Counted from the stretch's first letter, positions 44,966 to 54,768 are shown. The stretch is DNA of 64,000 nucleotides from Thalassotalea sp. 1_MG-2023 (GCF_030546745.1 NZ_JAUOPD010000006.1:167867-231866), one strand, 5' to 3'. The notes: generated by a model not told the origin, from the sequence alone. Numbers and translations are program-made.

Positions 44966-45602
44966 TTATAATGAAAGTTTAGTAGAACAGCCTATAGCGC
45001 ATTTTCTATTTGCTCATGGTGCTGGTGCTGATATGAATTCAACGTTTATGGAAAATATGACTACTGCGTTAAATAAACGAAATATTAGTGTCACACGTTT
45101 TAATTTTCATTATATGGATAAACGCTTATCTGACGGTAAAAAATATCCTCCAGATAGAATGCCCAAATTGTTGGAGAGGTTTGCGGAGGCTATCAGCACA
45201 CTTCACATTACAGCACCCTTATTTTTGCTGGGTAAATCGATGGGATCACGTGTTGCGGCAACGCTGACGAATGAATTAATAGAAAACCCTAAAGGTAATC
45301 CTGAAATACGAGGAGTAATTTGCCTTGGCTACCCGTTTCATCCTATTAATAAAATTGAACAATTACGATTAGAGCCGTTAATAAATAATCATTATTCAAT
45401 TCTTATTTTACAAGGTGATCGAGATAAACTTGGCAACAAAGAAGAAGTATTAAGCTATGAGTTACCGGAAAATATCACTACGATATTTTTGCCTGATGGT
45501 GATCACGATTTAAAGCCAAGGGTAAAGTCAGGGTATACACATGAACAAAATCTACAGTCTGCTGTAGACCACATTGAGAGGTTCGTTTATGAAAATAGAT
45601 AA
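44952..45602 (+). CDS. Alpha/beta hydrolase of the KANL3/Tex30 family
   Basis: A 216-residue alpha/beta hydrolase. FLFAHGAGADMNSTFM (about 18-33) is the oxyanion strand, LLGKSMGSRVA (about 97-107) holds the nucleophile Ser, and LPDGDHDLKPR (near 178-188) holds the His. The substrate is unknown. It overlaps gcvA by 14 bases and DUF423 by 14 bases, so the three plus rlmM look like one message. In E. coli gcvA is followed directly by the DUF423 gene; this hydrolase is an extra member here. Confidence 0.8.
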   Translation: MKSFNYNESLVEQPIAHFLFAHGAGADMNSTFMENMTTALNKRNISVTRFNFHYMDKRLSDGKKYPPDRMPKLLERFAEAISTLHITAPLFLLGKSMGSRVAATLTNELIENPKGNPEIRGVICLGYPFHPINKIEQLRLEPLINNHYSILILQGDRDKLGNKEEVLSYELPENITTIFLPDGDHDLKPRVKSGYTHEQNLQSAVDHIERFVYENR

Positions 45603-45960
45603 AGCGCGTAAATTATTTATCGTGTTTGTTAGCCTTAGTGGTGCTTATTCTGTATTATTCGGCGCTTGGTTGTCACATCAGGGCGATTTACTGCCAACGT
45701 TAAAGATTGCGCATTTTTATCAGTTTTTGCATACTATCGCGCTATTGGCTGTTTGTTTTTTCTGGCAATCTACACAACCGAAAGCGGCTTTTTTGACTGC
45801 AACATTATTATCACTTGGTATGTTGCTTTTTAGTGGAAGCTTATACGTGAAAGTGTTGTTTGCCTGTGAATTAATAGGCAAACTAACACCATTCGGTGGC
45901 ATTTTATTATCATTGGCATGGTTGTCAGTGCTCATTCACCTTAATATTCGAAAACATTAA
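45589..45960 (+). CDS. DUF423 membrane protein (YgdD-like)
   Basis: A 123-residue protein with four hydrophobic segments, the size and pattern of DUF423. FGAWLSHQ (about 22-29) and FSGSLYVKVL near 80 are family features, and PFGGILLSLAWLSVLI is the last helix. The ATG at 45589 is chosen because it gives the usual family N-terminus; it lies inside the end of the hydrolase gene. The function is unknown. The order gcvA-DUF423-rlmM is shared with E. coli. Confidence 0.88.
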   Translation: MKIDKARKLFIVFVSLSGAYSVLFGAWLSHQGDLLPTLKIAHFYQFLHTIALLAVCFFWQSTQPKAAFLTATLLSLGMLLFSGSLYVKVLFACELIGKLTPFGGILLSLAWLSVLIHLNIRKH

Positions 45961-45961
45961 T

Positions 45962-47038
45962 ATGACTGCAATTGTGCTTTATTGTCGACCAGGCTTTGAA
46001 AAAGAGTGTGGCGCTGAGATCCAAGAGAAAGCTGCTTGGAATGAAATTTATGGTTATCTTCAATTAAAGAAAAACCAAGGTATTGTATATTTTCATCTTA
46101 ATAATGCTGATGAAGGTGAAATACTCATTGCTAAACTCCCTTTGAAGCGTCTAATCTTTGCTCGGCAGTGGTTTGTGTCATTAACCGATACTATCGAATT
46201 GCCTGAGTATAACCGAGTAGAAGCAATAATTGAGCATTTGGGTCAAGAATGGCAATACGCTGACCTTAGGATGGAAACACCTGATACCAACGATGGAAAA
46301 GCACTATCTAAATTTTGTAGAAAGCTTGGTGTACCTCTAAGACAAGGGCTAAGATCTAAAAAAATGTTGGCTCCAAAAGGTCAACATGATGGGGCAGTCT
46401 TACATGCATTATTTTTTAGTGGCAGTGAAGTGATCCTTGGTTATTCACTTGGCACAAACACTTCACCACATTTAATGGGAATACCTAGGTTAAAGTTTCC
46501 ATCTCAAGCCCCAAGCCGCTCTACACTTAAACTTGACGAAGCTTTTTTATACTTCATTCCAAAAGATGAATGGCCTACGCGGTTAACGTCTGGTATGAAT
46601 GCCGTTGATTTAGGCGCTGCTCCGGGAGGCTGGACCTATCAACTTGTTCGACGCGGTATGATGGTAACGTCAATAGATAATGGGCCGATGGCGGAATCTT
46701 TGATGGATACTGGTCAAGTCAAACATCGAATGATTGACGGCTTTAAATATACACCCGCTAAACAAAATGTTTATTGGCTCGTCTGTGACATGATAGAAAA
46801 ACCGCAACGAGTAGCTAAATTAATGGCTGAATGGTTATTACGCGGCGACTGCAAAGAAGCAATGTTTAATTTAAAGTTACCCATGAAAGGGCGATATCAG
46901 CAAGTACAGGATGACTTACAGCTAATAAAAGATATGCTTTCTGAGCATCAAGTAAAATATGAGCTTTACGCAAAGCATTTATACTACGATCGTGAAGAAA
47001 TAACGGTGCATGCGAGATTACTTTCACCGCCACCGTAA
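45962..47038 (+). CDS. rlmM: 23S rRNA 2'-O-ribose C2498 methyltransferase RlmM
   Basis: A 358-residue enzyme. The N-terminal THUMP-like part begins IVLYCRPGFEKECGAEI (residues 4-20). The Rossmann methyltransferase domain has the SAM loop [15 protein letters not shown] (about 211-225), and FNLKLPMKGRY supplies a catalytic lysine. It methylates the 2'-OH of C2498 in 23S rRNA. The start at 45962 is one base after the DUF423 stop; an in-frame extension into DUF423 is rejected because the family starts here. Confidence 0.95.
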   Translation: MTAIVLYCRPGFEKECGAEIQEKAAWNEIYGYLQLKKNQGIVYFHLNNADEGEILIAKLPLKRLIFARQWFVSLTDTIELPEYNRVEAIIEHLGQEWQYADLRMETPDTNDGKALSKFCRKLGVPLRQGLRSKKMLAPKGQHDGAVLHALFFSGSEVILGYSLGTNTSPHLMGIPRLKFPSQAPSRSTLKLDEAFLYFIPKDEWPTRLTSGMNAVDLGAAPGGWTYQLVRRGMMVTSIDNGPMAESLMDTGQVKHRMIDGFKYTPAKQNVYWLVCDMIEKPQRVAKLMAEWLLRGDCKEAMFNLKLPMKGRYQQVQDDLQLIKDMLSEHQVKYELYAKHLYYDREEITVHARLLSPPP

Positions 47039-47056
47039 ACATAATAAAAGGATCAA

Positions 47057-47103
47057 AAAAAAGGGGTCAGGTACAATAAGTAATTGTACCTGACCCCTTT
47101 TTT
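47057..47103. repeat. GGGGTCAGGTAC hairpin repeat, copy 4
   Basis: Arms AAAAAAGGGGTCAGGTACAAT (split as A6 plus GGGGTCAGGTACAAT; 47057-47077) and the exact complement (47083-47103) form a 21-bp stem with a 5-base loop. It lies between the stops of rlmM and the isocitrate dehydrogenase gene, which converge, and has T-runs on both strands. Confidence 0.92.
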
Positions 47104-47115
47104 ATGGTTTGTTTC

Positions 47116-48123
47116 TTATAGTCGCTCTAACAAGGCATCGGTGAAATCTGTTGTACCATGAGTACCACCTAAATCACGAGTTGTACGATCACCTGTTTCA
47201 ATAACTTCAGTGATAGCTTTGCGGATAGCTTCTGCTTTATCGCTCATTTCTAGGTATTCTAGCATTTGAATTGCTGCCAAAATAACAGATGTTGGGTTTG
47301 CTAGGTTTTTACCTGCTATATCTGGAGCACTGCCGTGTACAGCTTCAAAAATAGCGCAATCTTTACCAATGTTAGCGCCAGGAGCCATACCTAAACCGCC
47401 TACAAGGCCAGCACATAAATCAGATAAAATATCACCAAACAGGTTTGTTGTAACAATTACGTCGAACTGTTCAGGGTTCATCACAAGTTGCATACAACAG
47501 TTATCAACAATCATTTCAGTTGATTCAATATCAGGATAGCGTTCGCCAACTTCACGGGCTACTTTTAAAAATAAACCTGAAGTTGATTTTAAGATATTGG
47601 CTTTATGAACGGCAGTAACTTTTTTACGACCTTCTTTTCGTGCGGTTTCATAAGCAAATTCAACAATGCGCTCTGCACCTTCGCGCGTGATCAAACTCAT
47701 TGCTTCTGCCTGTGCGCCATCTTCAGAGACTGTTTGGCCTAAGCCAGAATACATGCCTTCAGTATTTTCACGGATGGTAATAATATCAATGTCTTCGTAA
47801 CGAGCTTTTGTGCCTTTAAAAGACAGAACCGGGCGCACATTTGCGTATAATTGAAATTGTTTTCTTAATGTTACGTTAATCGAAGTGAAACCTTCACCTA
47901 CAGGTGTAGTCAGAGGGCCTTTTAAACTGATTTTGTTTTTCTTGATTAATGCTAATGTTTCTTCTGGAACAAGTTCGCCATGTTTTTCTAACGCGACTAA
48001 GCCTGCGTCAGCGTATTCATAGTTAAAATCACAGCCTGCTTTGTCTAAAACTTTGATGGTTGCATCGATAATATCTGGGCCAATACCGTCGCCTGGAATG
48101 ACTGTGATGGTTTGTTTAGCCAT
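47116..48123 (-). CDS. Isocitrate dehydrogenase, NAD-type
   Basis: A 335-residue member of the isocitrate/isopropylmalate dehydrogenase family, the length of the NAD-linked form rather than the 416-residue NADP Icd of E. coli. VIPGDGIGPDI (residues 7-17), the isocitrate-binding TSINVTLRKQFQLYANVRP (about 80-98), ENTEGMYSG and DCAIFEAVHGSAPDIAGK are present. The Asp-containing metal site NLFGDILSD is intact. It converts isocitrate to 2-oxoglutarate in the TCA cycle. AAAGGA is a good ribosome binding site. Homoisocitrate or tartrate dehydrogenases are less likely. Confidence 0.85.
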   Translation of the reverse strand: MAKQTITVIPGDGIGPDIIDATIKVLDKAGCDFNYEYADAGLVALEKHGELVPEETLALIKKNKISLKGPLTTPVGEGFTSINVTLRKQFQLYANVRPVLSFKGTKARYEDIDIITIRENTEGMYSGLGQTVSEDGAQAEAMSLITREGAERIVEFAYETARKEGRKKVTAVHKANILKSTSGLFLKVAREVGERYPDIESTEMIVDNCCMQLVMNPEQFDVIVTTNLFGDILSDLCAGLVGGLGMAPGANIGKDCAIFEAVHGSAPDIAGKNLANPTSVILAAIQMLEYLEMSDKAEAIRKAITEVIETGDRTTRDLGGTHGTTDFTDALLERL

Positions 48124-48392
48124 GTGTTTATCCTTTAAAAAATTAAAATTGTTTTTTCAAAGTGAAATTTACCTTAGCACTTTGAAAGTGTGCAGGTTTA
48201 TACCACGCTTACTTAATGTAAGCTACTCTGAAACCTTTCAGTGTGGCTTTATTAATAAACTATTGTGTAGCTAAGTTTAGTATAAAAATGACAGGTTATA
48301 GGATGTGCATGACTTAACAATAAGACATTAGTCGCAACATGCACGAATAAAATTAGTAACAGGTTTATTGAATGGAAATGCTAACGATGAAC
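48124..48392. other. Intergenic region upstream of the isocitrate dehydrogenase gene
   Basis: A 269-base gap between two minus-strand genes. It should contain the isocitrate dehydrogenase promoter. I see no repeat of the window's two families, no RNA gene and no clear terminator for the upstream DUF3192 gene. Confidence 0.35.
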
Positions 48393-48833
48393 TTAATTAG
48401 AGTTAGGGAACGAAACTTCTGATAATTCATCAAGTGGAATTCCATATTCTTTGATCACACTATCAAGACCTTTATATCTGTCGGCTTTAGCGATTTCTGT
48501 CAATTTATTATCAACAAAAACTAGATATGAACATTCATCTTGAGTGGTAATACCGTCTGATTTCACATGTTGTGTGCGGTAAAACAATACCTGGAAGTTT
48601 TGATCATTAGCTTGTTTTGCTTCGGTAATGTCAGGACTACCAAGCTTTTCTATTGCTTGTTCGAAGGTAAACTCGCCCAATCTAAGTTTACTAATAAATT
48701 GGCGATTGTAGGCTTCTCGATCTTCCCATTGCATATTTGCTGGGCTATCGTCATAAAAGTTTACAACTAATAGCACAAAAACCCCATAAGCAGCTAACGC
48801 TAGAAAAATTCTGAAAATGATCTTTTTATTCAT
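48393..48833 (-). CDS. DUF3192 protein, membrane-anchored
   Basis: A 146-residue protein. One membrane segment (about 5-25) precedes a DUF3192 domain whose core QVLFYRTQHVKSDGITTQDE and CSYLVFVDNKL (about 85-115) is clearly shared with the lipoprotein at 54935. The fold resembles SmpA/OmlA/BamE-like small envelope domains, though that is an inference. The function is unknown. It stands between the isocitrate dehydrogenase gene and xni, apparently as a single gene. Confidence 0.82.
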   Translation of the reverse strand: MNKKIIFRIFLALAAYGVFVLLVVNFYDDSPANMQWEDREAYNRQFISKLRLGEFTFEQAIEKLGSPDITEAKQANDQNFQVLFYRTQHVKSDGITTQDECSYLVFVDNKLTEIAKADRYKGLDSVIKEYGIPLDELSEVSFPNSN

Positions 48834-48956
48834 TTGATAATTGATAAATCGTGTGTGATTTTATTTTTATATAGGATAACGATAAGTCGCTTTTATTGAA
48901 AGAGCTTAACGAGCAAATCTATCACAAAATAGGTAAATAACGATGATAAAACTAAT

Positions 48957-49772
48957 TTATCCATCTGTGATGGTTAAAGGGAGACGAATATCCTTTAAAT
49001 TAAATCCTAAGGGAATATCCTGTTTTAATTGTAATAGTTTTTTAGCCAACGTGATATCGTCATGATGCGCTGTTAATTTATCGCGTATGCTCGCTTTAAT
49101 TTCATTGCTATTTAAAATAGCCTGTAACGAACCATGTTGATTAAGTAAGCCGGCCGCGGTTACTTGCCCAATCCCCGGCACGCCAGGGATTTTATTGGTG
49201 TTATCTCCGGTAAGCGTCCACAAATCCATTAATTGACCTGGGGCTACATTAAACTTTTCACGTACGTATGGTTCGTCAAGCGAGCGTCGATTAAAGTAGT
49301 CGTAGACATGAATATGATTACTTAATAACGATAAAAAACACTTGTCTGTTGAAATAATAGTGACTTTTTGTCCTCTCAAAGCCACTTTAATCGCTAGGGT
49401 GGCAATTAAATCGTCAGCCTCATCTGATTCTGATATTAAAGAATCAACATGTTGTTGTAAGAAGGCATCTTGTATTTGCGGTAGGGTATCAGCAAGATGC
49501 TGCGGCATTTTTTTTCTGCCTACTTTATAGTCTGGGTAAAGCTGGTAACGCCAACCAGGTGAATGGCTGTCAAAAACAGCTAATGCATGAGTTGGCGAGG
49601 TTTGTTCGATAATGTTACTAAGCGCTGTAGCACATGCTTGTTTAGTGTTATGTAACACTTGTTGCTTGGTGTTTTCAGCAAGCTCATTATTGAGTAAAAA
49701 TGGGCGCTCTTGCACCGCATAAATTCGTCTAATTAGATTCATTGCATCAATAAGTACAACATTGACTGACAT
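48957..49772 (-). CDS. xni: Flap endonuclease Xni (ExoIX)
   Basis: A 271-residue 5'-nuclease-family protein lacking a polymerase domain. The N-terminal VVLIDAMNLIRRIYA (residues 5-19), the metal cluster SESDEADDLIATLA (about 114-127) and the helix-hairpin-helix TNKIPGVPGIGQVTA (about 191-205) are present. Xni acts on flap DNA and lacks one metal-binding set found in the Pol I 5'-nuclease. It begins directly at the end of ppnN with no gap, so the genes are coupled. Confidence 0.93.
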   Translation of the reverse strand: MSVNVVLIDAMNLIRRIYAVQERPFLLNNELAENTKQQVLHNTKQACATALSNIIEQTSPTHALAVFDSHSPGWRYQLYPDYKVGRKKMPQHLADTLPQIQDAFLQQHVDSLISESDEADDLIATLAIKVALRGQKVTIISTDKCFLSLLSNHIHVYDYFNRRSLDEPYVREKFNVAPGQLMDLWTLTGDNTNKIPGVPGIGQVTAAGLLNQHGSLQAILNSNEIKASIRDKLTAHHDDITLAKKLLQLKQDIPLGFNLKDIRLPLTITDG

Positions 49773-51122
49773 TTAGGCTTTTCCAACTACGTTGTAACAA
49801 GGCGTATATGTGCTTCCTGGTAATTTCATTCGTTGCTGTTCCACGAAAGAATTTAGTAAATTGTCCATTAGTGTCATAATTTCGTTGTCACCGGTAACAG
49901 TAAAGGGGCCGTGTTTACGGATTTCTTTAATCCCTTCTGATTTTACATTACCTGAAACAATGCCGGAAAATACGCGGCGTAAGTTTGCAGCTAAACTAGC
50001 AACATCCATATCATAGCTAATTTGTGTTTTTTCCATGTTTTCATGTGTTGGAATAAATGGTTGCTGGAAATCTTGTTCGATCACTAAAGACCAATTAAAG
50101 TGGTAAGCGTCGCCTGTTTGTTTGCGATAGGTTAGCACGTCTTGTAGGCCAACTTTCATTTTTTTTGCGACAAGTTCCGCATCATCTACAATAATTTCAT
50201 ATAGTTTTTGAGCTTCTTCGCCTAACGTTGCGGCAATAAACTTATCTATTTGTTCAAAGTACTCACTACTTGCAGCAGGCCCTGTTAAAATAATTGGCAG
50301 CTTTTGCGCTCGATTTTTTGGATTGAGTAAAATCCCTAAAATATATAGTAATTCTTCAGCTGTGCCTGCACCACCAGGAAAAATAATGATGCCATGAGAC
50401 ATTCGTACAAAGGCTTCTAAACGTTTTTCAATATCAGGCATGATAACAAGTTCAGAAACCATAGGGTTAGGGGGCTCTGCTGCGATGATACTTGGTTCTG
50501 TAAGGCCAATATAGCGTCCGTTGTAATTTCGTTGTTTTGCATGGCCAATAGTGGCGCCTTTCATTGGGCCTTTCATTGCTCCAGGGCCGCAACCGGTGCA
50601 AATGTTAAACGCCCTTAGCCCTAATTGGTAGCCTACTTCTTTTGTGTACTGATATTCAATATCGTTAATCGAGTGGCCGCCCCAACAAGTCACCAAGTTT
50701 GGTTCGCTATCGGGTAAAATGGCATTGGCATTTCGTAATATATCGAAAGTGGTATGTGTGATGTTAGCGCCATCAGTTACATGGTGATCGTAGCGGGTAT
50801 TGGTGAATAAAATATCTCGAAGTACCGCTGATAAATGCTCTTGAATACCACGAATAATTTTACCGTCAACAAATGCATGCTTAGGCGGGTTTTCTAACGC
50901 GAGTTTAACGCCACGTTCTCTTCTTAGCACTTGAATATTGAAATCTTGATATTGTTGATATATCACTTCTGCATCATCGGTATGACTACCCGAATTAAGT
51001 ACTGCCAGTGAACAGTTTCGATACAGTTGATGTAAGTTACTGGAGGCAGATTGCTGTAATTTACCTACTTCTATTGGCGAAAGTAGGTTCATGTTTCCTA
51101 AAGGGTTAAATTGTACATGCAT
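49773..51122 (-). CDS. ppnN: Nucleotide 5'-monophosphate nucleosidase PpnN (YgdH)
   Basis: A 449-residue LOG-family protein. The catalytic loop [16 protein letters not shown] (about 253-268) is the PGGxGTxxE motif, and [14 protein letters not shown] (about 178-191) binds phosphate. It hydrolyses the N-glycosidic bond of nucleoside monophosphates and in E. coli is activated by (p)ppGpp. The long N- and C-terminal extensions typical of PpnN are present. It lies 17 bases after the diguanylate cyclase gene and abuts xni. Confidence 0.94.
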   Translation of the reverse strand: MHVQFNPLGNMNLLSPIEVGKLQQSASSNLHQLYRNCSLAVLNSGSHTDDAEVIYQQYQDFNIQVLRRERGVKLALENPPKHAFVDGKIIRGIQEHLSAVLRDILFTNTRYDHHVTDGANITHTTFDILRNANAILPDSEPNLVTCWGGHSINDIEYQYTKEVGYQLGLRAFNICTGCGPGAMKGPMKGATIGHAKQRNYNGRYIGLTEPSIIAAEPPNPMVSELVIMPDIEKRLEAFVRMSHGIIIFPGGAGTAEELLYILGILLNPKNRAQKLPIILTGPAASSEYFEQIDKFIAATLGEEAQKLYEIIVDDAELVAKKMKVGLQDVLTYRKQTGDAYHFNWSLVIEQDFQQPFIPTHENMEKTQISYDMDVASLAANLRRVFSGIVSGNVKSEGIKEIRKHGPFTVTGDNEIMTLMDNLLNSFVEQQRMKLPGSTYTPCYNVVGKA

Positions 51123-51139
51123 TGGCGACTCCTTAACTG

Positions 51140-52729
51140 CTAATCAATATAGATGACTTGGTTTTTTCCTTTTTCTTTGGCTTCATATAAAGCTTTATCT
51201 GCTCGTTCAAAGGCTATGTGAACATTGTCATCTTGTTTTATGTGCGTAACGCCTATCGACATACTCATATTTACTTTATCATTTCTGAACTTAAAAGGTA
51301 GTTTAGCAATCGTTTTCCGCAATAAATTTAAGGTGTGAATAAGGTTATCTTTTTTAATGTCATTGAAAACAAATACAAACTCTTCACCACCGTAGCGGGC
51401 AACAAAGGCATGTTTATCTAAATGTTTTTTCAGCGTACCGGCAATAACTTGTAATGTTTTGTCACCTGCGGTGTGCCCATAGGTGTCATTAATTTTTTTA
51501 AAGTTATCTAAATCGGCAACAACAATCGCTAAAGGTTTATTATTATGCTGACAGCGAGCAATCTCTTTATGGAAGTGCTCATCAAAAGCTGCGCGGTTGT
51601 ATAGTTTAGTTAAAGCATCTTCTAAACTTTTAGCTTGTTGTTCTTTAATTTGCTTTTCAAAGGCGCGACTTTGTTTTTCAAGCTGTTGAACTTTTTCCGA
51701 CATGCTTTCAAGCTGTTCAGTAAATCTTTGTTGTTGATTTTTTTCATATGCTGTTTTTCTTTCAAGCGTAGAAGCAATAACTTGTAACTTGGTGTTTATT
51801 TCAACCTTGATATCAACTAACGAATTAGCTTTGTCTAATTCTTCTGACATTTCACTAAGTTGGTTTTGCATGCGTTCATTCAATTTTTGAAGTTTCACGC
51901 TTGATTCTTTATGAGTATCAATGGTTGTAGTAACAGCGTTTTGTACGGTGGCTAACGTATCACTTAGCGTAGAAAGGAAAACTTTTGCGGTATTTCGTTC
52001 ACGGATTAAATCTTGACTGATCACATCAAAAGTCGCTAAGAAAGTATCGAACAACTGATCACTTGGCATGTTGTCGGAAAGCTGTGAACGGATGCGATTT
52101 AATTGCTCTTGGAATTTTTTCGATATGCTAATTTTATTGAGAAATTCATTAAACTTTTGTACAACTATTTTATTGCTAATTTGACTATCAAGTGACTTAC
52201 TCGCAGGTTTGTTCAGCAAGCCATTTGCTGAGTTTGCAATATTACCTTGTTTCAGCGCTGCTTGATAAAATAGAACAAGTTCACTTAACAAGGGGATATA
52301 CTGCGATAATGCATCTTTGCTGTTTTCGTTGTCTTTAAGCAATGCGCGAAGTTGCCGGCGTAAATGTTCAGGTAAACCGTTTACTTTTTGTAGTGATTGA
52401 CCCGCAGACTGAAAGGTGTCTTGCAACTGGCGAATTTCCACATCAGCTTTTGCTGAATAATGATATAACAAGGTAGATGATTCATTGATCAGCTTTTCTA
52501 TATCATTAATAGATGCAGAGTTAGTAAAAAGCTGACGCAATTTGGCTAGTTTATTATCAAGCGATACGTCGACTCCTTTAGCGACTTTACTGAGCTTAAT
52601 AATGAACTCAGAAAGCAAGGCAGATTGATGCTTTAAGTCACTTTCTACACTTGCTCTAGCGGTTATTGCTGAATCAAGTTTACGTTTCAGTACTAAAAGC
52701 TCTTTATCGACAGCTGTGTTACCCGTCAT
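51140..52729 (-). CDS. Diguanylate cyclase with long coiled-coil N-terminus
   Basis: A 529-residue protein. Residues 1-360 are almost wholly helical with long coiled coils (for example [20 protein letters not shown] before the cyclase). No membrane segment is seen, so it is cytoplasmic. The GGDEF domain (about 365-529) has the intact active loop [12 protein letters not shown] and the substrate segment [16 protein letters not shown]. The inhibitory RxxD site, expected just before the active loop, reads DKHA, so product inhibition at the I-site is unlikely. It makes c-di-GMP. It is the first gene of the unit with ppnN and xni. Confidence 0.9.
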   Translation of the reverse strand: MTGNTAVDKELLVLKRKLDSAITARASVESDLKHQSALLSEFIIKLSKVAKGVDVSLDNKLAKLRQLFTNSASINDIEKLINESSTLLYHYSAKADVEIRQLQDTFQSAGQSLQKVNGLPEHLRRQLRALLKDNENSKDALSQYIPLLSELVLFYQAALKQGNIANSANGLLNKPASKSLDSQISNKIVVQKFNEFLNKISISKKFQEQLNRIRSQLSDNMPSDQLFDTFLATFDVISQDLIRERNTAKVFLSTLSDTLATVQNAVTTTIDTHKESSVKLQKLNERMQNQLSEMSEELDKANSLVDIKVEINTKLQVIASTLERKTAYEKNQQQRFTEQLESMSEKVQQLEKQSRAFEKQIKEQQAKSLEDALTKLYNRAAFDEHFHKEIARCQHNNKPLAIVVADLDNFKKINDTYGHTAGDKTLQVIAGTLKKHLDKHAFVARYGGEEFVFVFNDIKKDNLIHTLNLLRKTIAKLPFKFRNDKVNMSMSIGVTHIKQDDNVHIAFERADKALYEAKEKGKNQVIYID

Positions 52730-52929
52730 GGATATGTTACGTCCTTTTGATAGAAAATTTCACCCTTGCGGTAAAATCAAATATATTTCGATGATCCATA
52801 TATTATAAGAACAACAGAATATAAGAATATAGTTCGCATTATTAATAATATACGCAAGTTTTAAAATTGTCAGTATGGAAATGCGACTATTATCAGATTA
52901 GTCATGATTTACATCCAATAACGGATATT

Positions 52930-53772
52930 TTATTGCCGTAACGTTCTAGTTTTTGGAGCAATGCTTTCGTGGGTTGAGCGAAATGGGTTGATATCTAACC
53001 CTCCTCGTCTTGTGTACCTAGCATAAACAGACAACGCTTCTGGTTGGCAAATGGTCATTAAATCGCAAAAAATTCGTTCTACACACTGTTCATGAAACTC
53101 ATTATGCTCTCTAAAAGAAATGATATATTTTAACAATGCCGAGTGGCTTATCTTCTTTCCTTTATAGCTAATGAATAATGATGCCCAGTCAGGTTGGTTG
53201 GTGATTAAACAATTTGATTTAAGAAGATGTGAAACTAACACTTCGCTTACCACAATGTCACTTTCAGTATTTAATAGTGCGGAAGACAATTGGTAATCAT
53301 GCATTTCAATATCTAATTCATCCAAACACTTTGCATTTGGTGTGTTAATTTCAAGGGCAGGGCACTTGTCAACAGGGTATAGAATTACATTAGCTTCGGT
53401 GCCACAAACCGCTGATAAGTCATTTTTCATTGCTGTAATAACATCTTGTTCACTTGAAAATGTGGTTTGGTTAAAGCTGTTAAGATACAGTTTAAATGAT
53501 TTTGATTCGATGATATTTTCACTCGTACAAGGAAAGCTAAATTCTGCCACTTTTACAATCGGCTTTCCTTTTGCGTTGAGCCATGACACTTCGTAGCCAT
53601 ACCAAACATCTTCGCCCATAAAGGGTAAAGCATTCTCATCAAGTGATAATGAATCTCTGTTTAAACGCCTTGGTACGCCTTGCAGTAAATCAGCATTATA
53701 TTGGTTAGGGTATTCAGTGCTCTTGCCTAACGTTAGCTTTTCAAGTTCGTTGGCGTTTTTATATTGGCTCAT
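52930..53772 (-). CDS. queF: NADPH-dependent 7-cyano-7-deazaguanine reductase QueF
   Basis: A 280-residue long-form QueF. It reduces preQ0 to preQ1 in queuosine synthesis. LGKSTEYPNQYNADLLQGVP (about 16-35) is the E. coli-like N-terminus, FSFPCTSENIIESKSFKLYL (78-97) is the substrate-binding QueF motif, and SNCLITNQPDW carries the catalytic cysteine (Cys188). The ATG at 53772 is chosen over an extension to 53850 because it gives the family N-terminus MSQYKN and leaves room for the promoter shared with syd. Confidence 0.95.
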   Translation of the reverse strand: MSQYKNANELEKLTLGKSTEYPNQYNADLLQGVPRRLNRDSLSLDENALPFMGEDVWYGYEVSWLNAKGKPIVKVAEFSFPCTSENIIESKSFKLYLNSFNQTTFSSEQDVITAMKNDLSAVCGTEANVILYPVDKCPALEINTPNAKCLDELDIEMHDYQLSSALLNTESDIVVSEVLVSHLLKSNCLITNQPDWASLFISYKGKKISHSALLKYIISFREHNEFHEQCVERIFCDLMTICQPEALSVYARYTRRGGLDINPFRSTHESIAPKTRTLRQ

Positions 53773-53835
53773 AGAAATATTATCAAGTAAGATCAGTTTG
53801 CATATTAGCTTGTATTGTAAAGAAAGTAGAGATAG

Positions 53836-54408
53836 ATGGAAACGAAACAATTGCCAAATTTAAACGAATTAATACTTCACTTTGGACAGCAGTATCTAAG
53901 TGAATTCAAAAGTAAACTTGGACATTATCCTGTTGTTGAAGCCGATGAAGAATGGCCTTCACCGTGTGAGTTAACGCCATTTAACGAACAGTTGATAACT
54001 TGGCAGCCGATAAAAATTAAAGGTAGCTTAAACTTCGACAATGTTGAATCGGCACTTTCTATTACGCTTCATCCGAGCATCAAAACGTATTTTACAACGC
54101 AATATAGTGAGAGCATTCCTGCTAATTGTGCTGAAGGAAACCTGCAACTACTCTTTGCATGGAGCGAAAAAGATTTTGAGCGATTACAGCAAAATATGAT
54201 CGGGCATATTTTGATGAAACAAAAGCTAAAACAACCTATCACGTTATTTTTCGCATTAACCGATAAAGAAGATATTATTTTGACGGTTGATAACGAATCT
54301 GGCGAAGTGTGGGTAGAAAAAGTAGGGGCTAAACCTCACAAAAAAGTCGCTGATAGTCTTGCTTCTTTTATTCCCTTGTTATCTCCAGATATCTATTTAG
54401 AAGAATAA
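53836..54408 (+). CDS. syd: SecY-interacting protein Syd
   Basis: A 190-residue acidic protein of the Syd family. EEWPSPCELTPFNEQLITWQ (about 36-55) and NIEGN-like AEGNLQLLFAWSEKDFERLQ are conserved. Syd binds cytosolic faces of SecY in E. coli and has a mild quality-control role. It is divergent from queF with 63 bases between the starts, the same arrangement as in E. coli. Confidence 0.93.
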   Translation: METKQLPNLNELILHFGQQYLSEFKSKLGHYPVVEADEEWPSPCELTPFNEQLITWQPIKIKGSLNFDNVESALSITLHPSIKTYFTTQYSESIPANCAEGNLQLLFAWSEKDFERLQQNMIGHILMKQKLKQPITLFFALTDKEDIILTVDNESGEVWVEKVGAKPHKKVADSLASFIPLLSPDIYLEE

Positions 54409-54438
54409 ATAGATATCACACTTTACCCTTTCATCTTT

Positions 54439-54768
54439 TTATTTGTTCAGTTGGCTTTTTAGTTGTTGTATTTCTTTTTTTAGCGCTGATATTTCTTCTT
54501 GTAGAGGAATTAATGCTTTGGTGATTGCCAATGATATCGTATTGGTAAGGTCATCTTTGTGTTTTGATGCGCTGTCTTGGTTGATTGTCGAACGGGGCTG
54601 AATAAAATTGGGATCATGTTGCCAGGTTTTCAAAACCGATATAATCGTTGGTAACGGAACCGGTTGTGTGAGTTTGGTTTTAATACGGGCTACGGTTGGT
54701 TTAATCCCTTGATTAGCGAGTGTATTAGCAGCGGTTAATATCTCATCATTGATGGTCATAATGCTCAT
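54439..54768 (-). CDS. Small KfrA-like DNA-binding coiled-coil protein
   Basis: A 109-residue protein. The first half (ILTAANTLANQGIKPTVARI, then TIISVLKTWQ) resembles the N-terminal DNA-binding domain of KfrA-type proteins. The last 30 residues form a coiled coil (LQEEISALKKEIQQLKSQL). It could be a nucleoid-associated or plasmid-type regulator. A second ATG three codons later is possible as start. It converges with syd. The family call is by eye. Confidence 0.6.
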   Translation of the reverse strand: MSIMTINDEILTAANTLANQGIKPTVARIKTKLTQPVPLPTIISVLKTWQHDPNFIQPRSTINQDSASKHKDDLTNTISLAITKALIPLQEEISALKKEIQQLKSQLNK

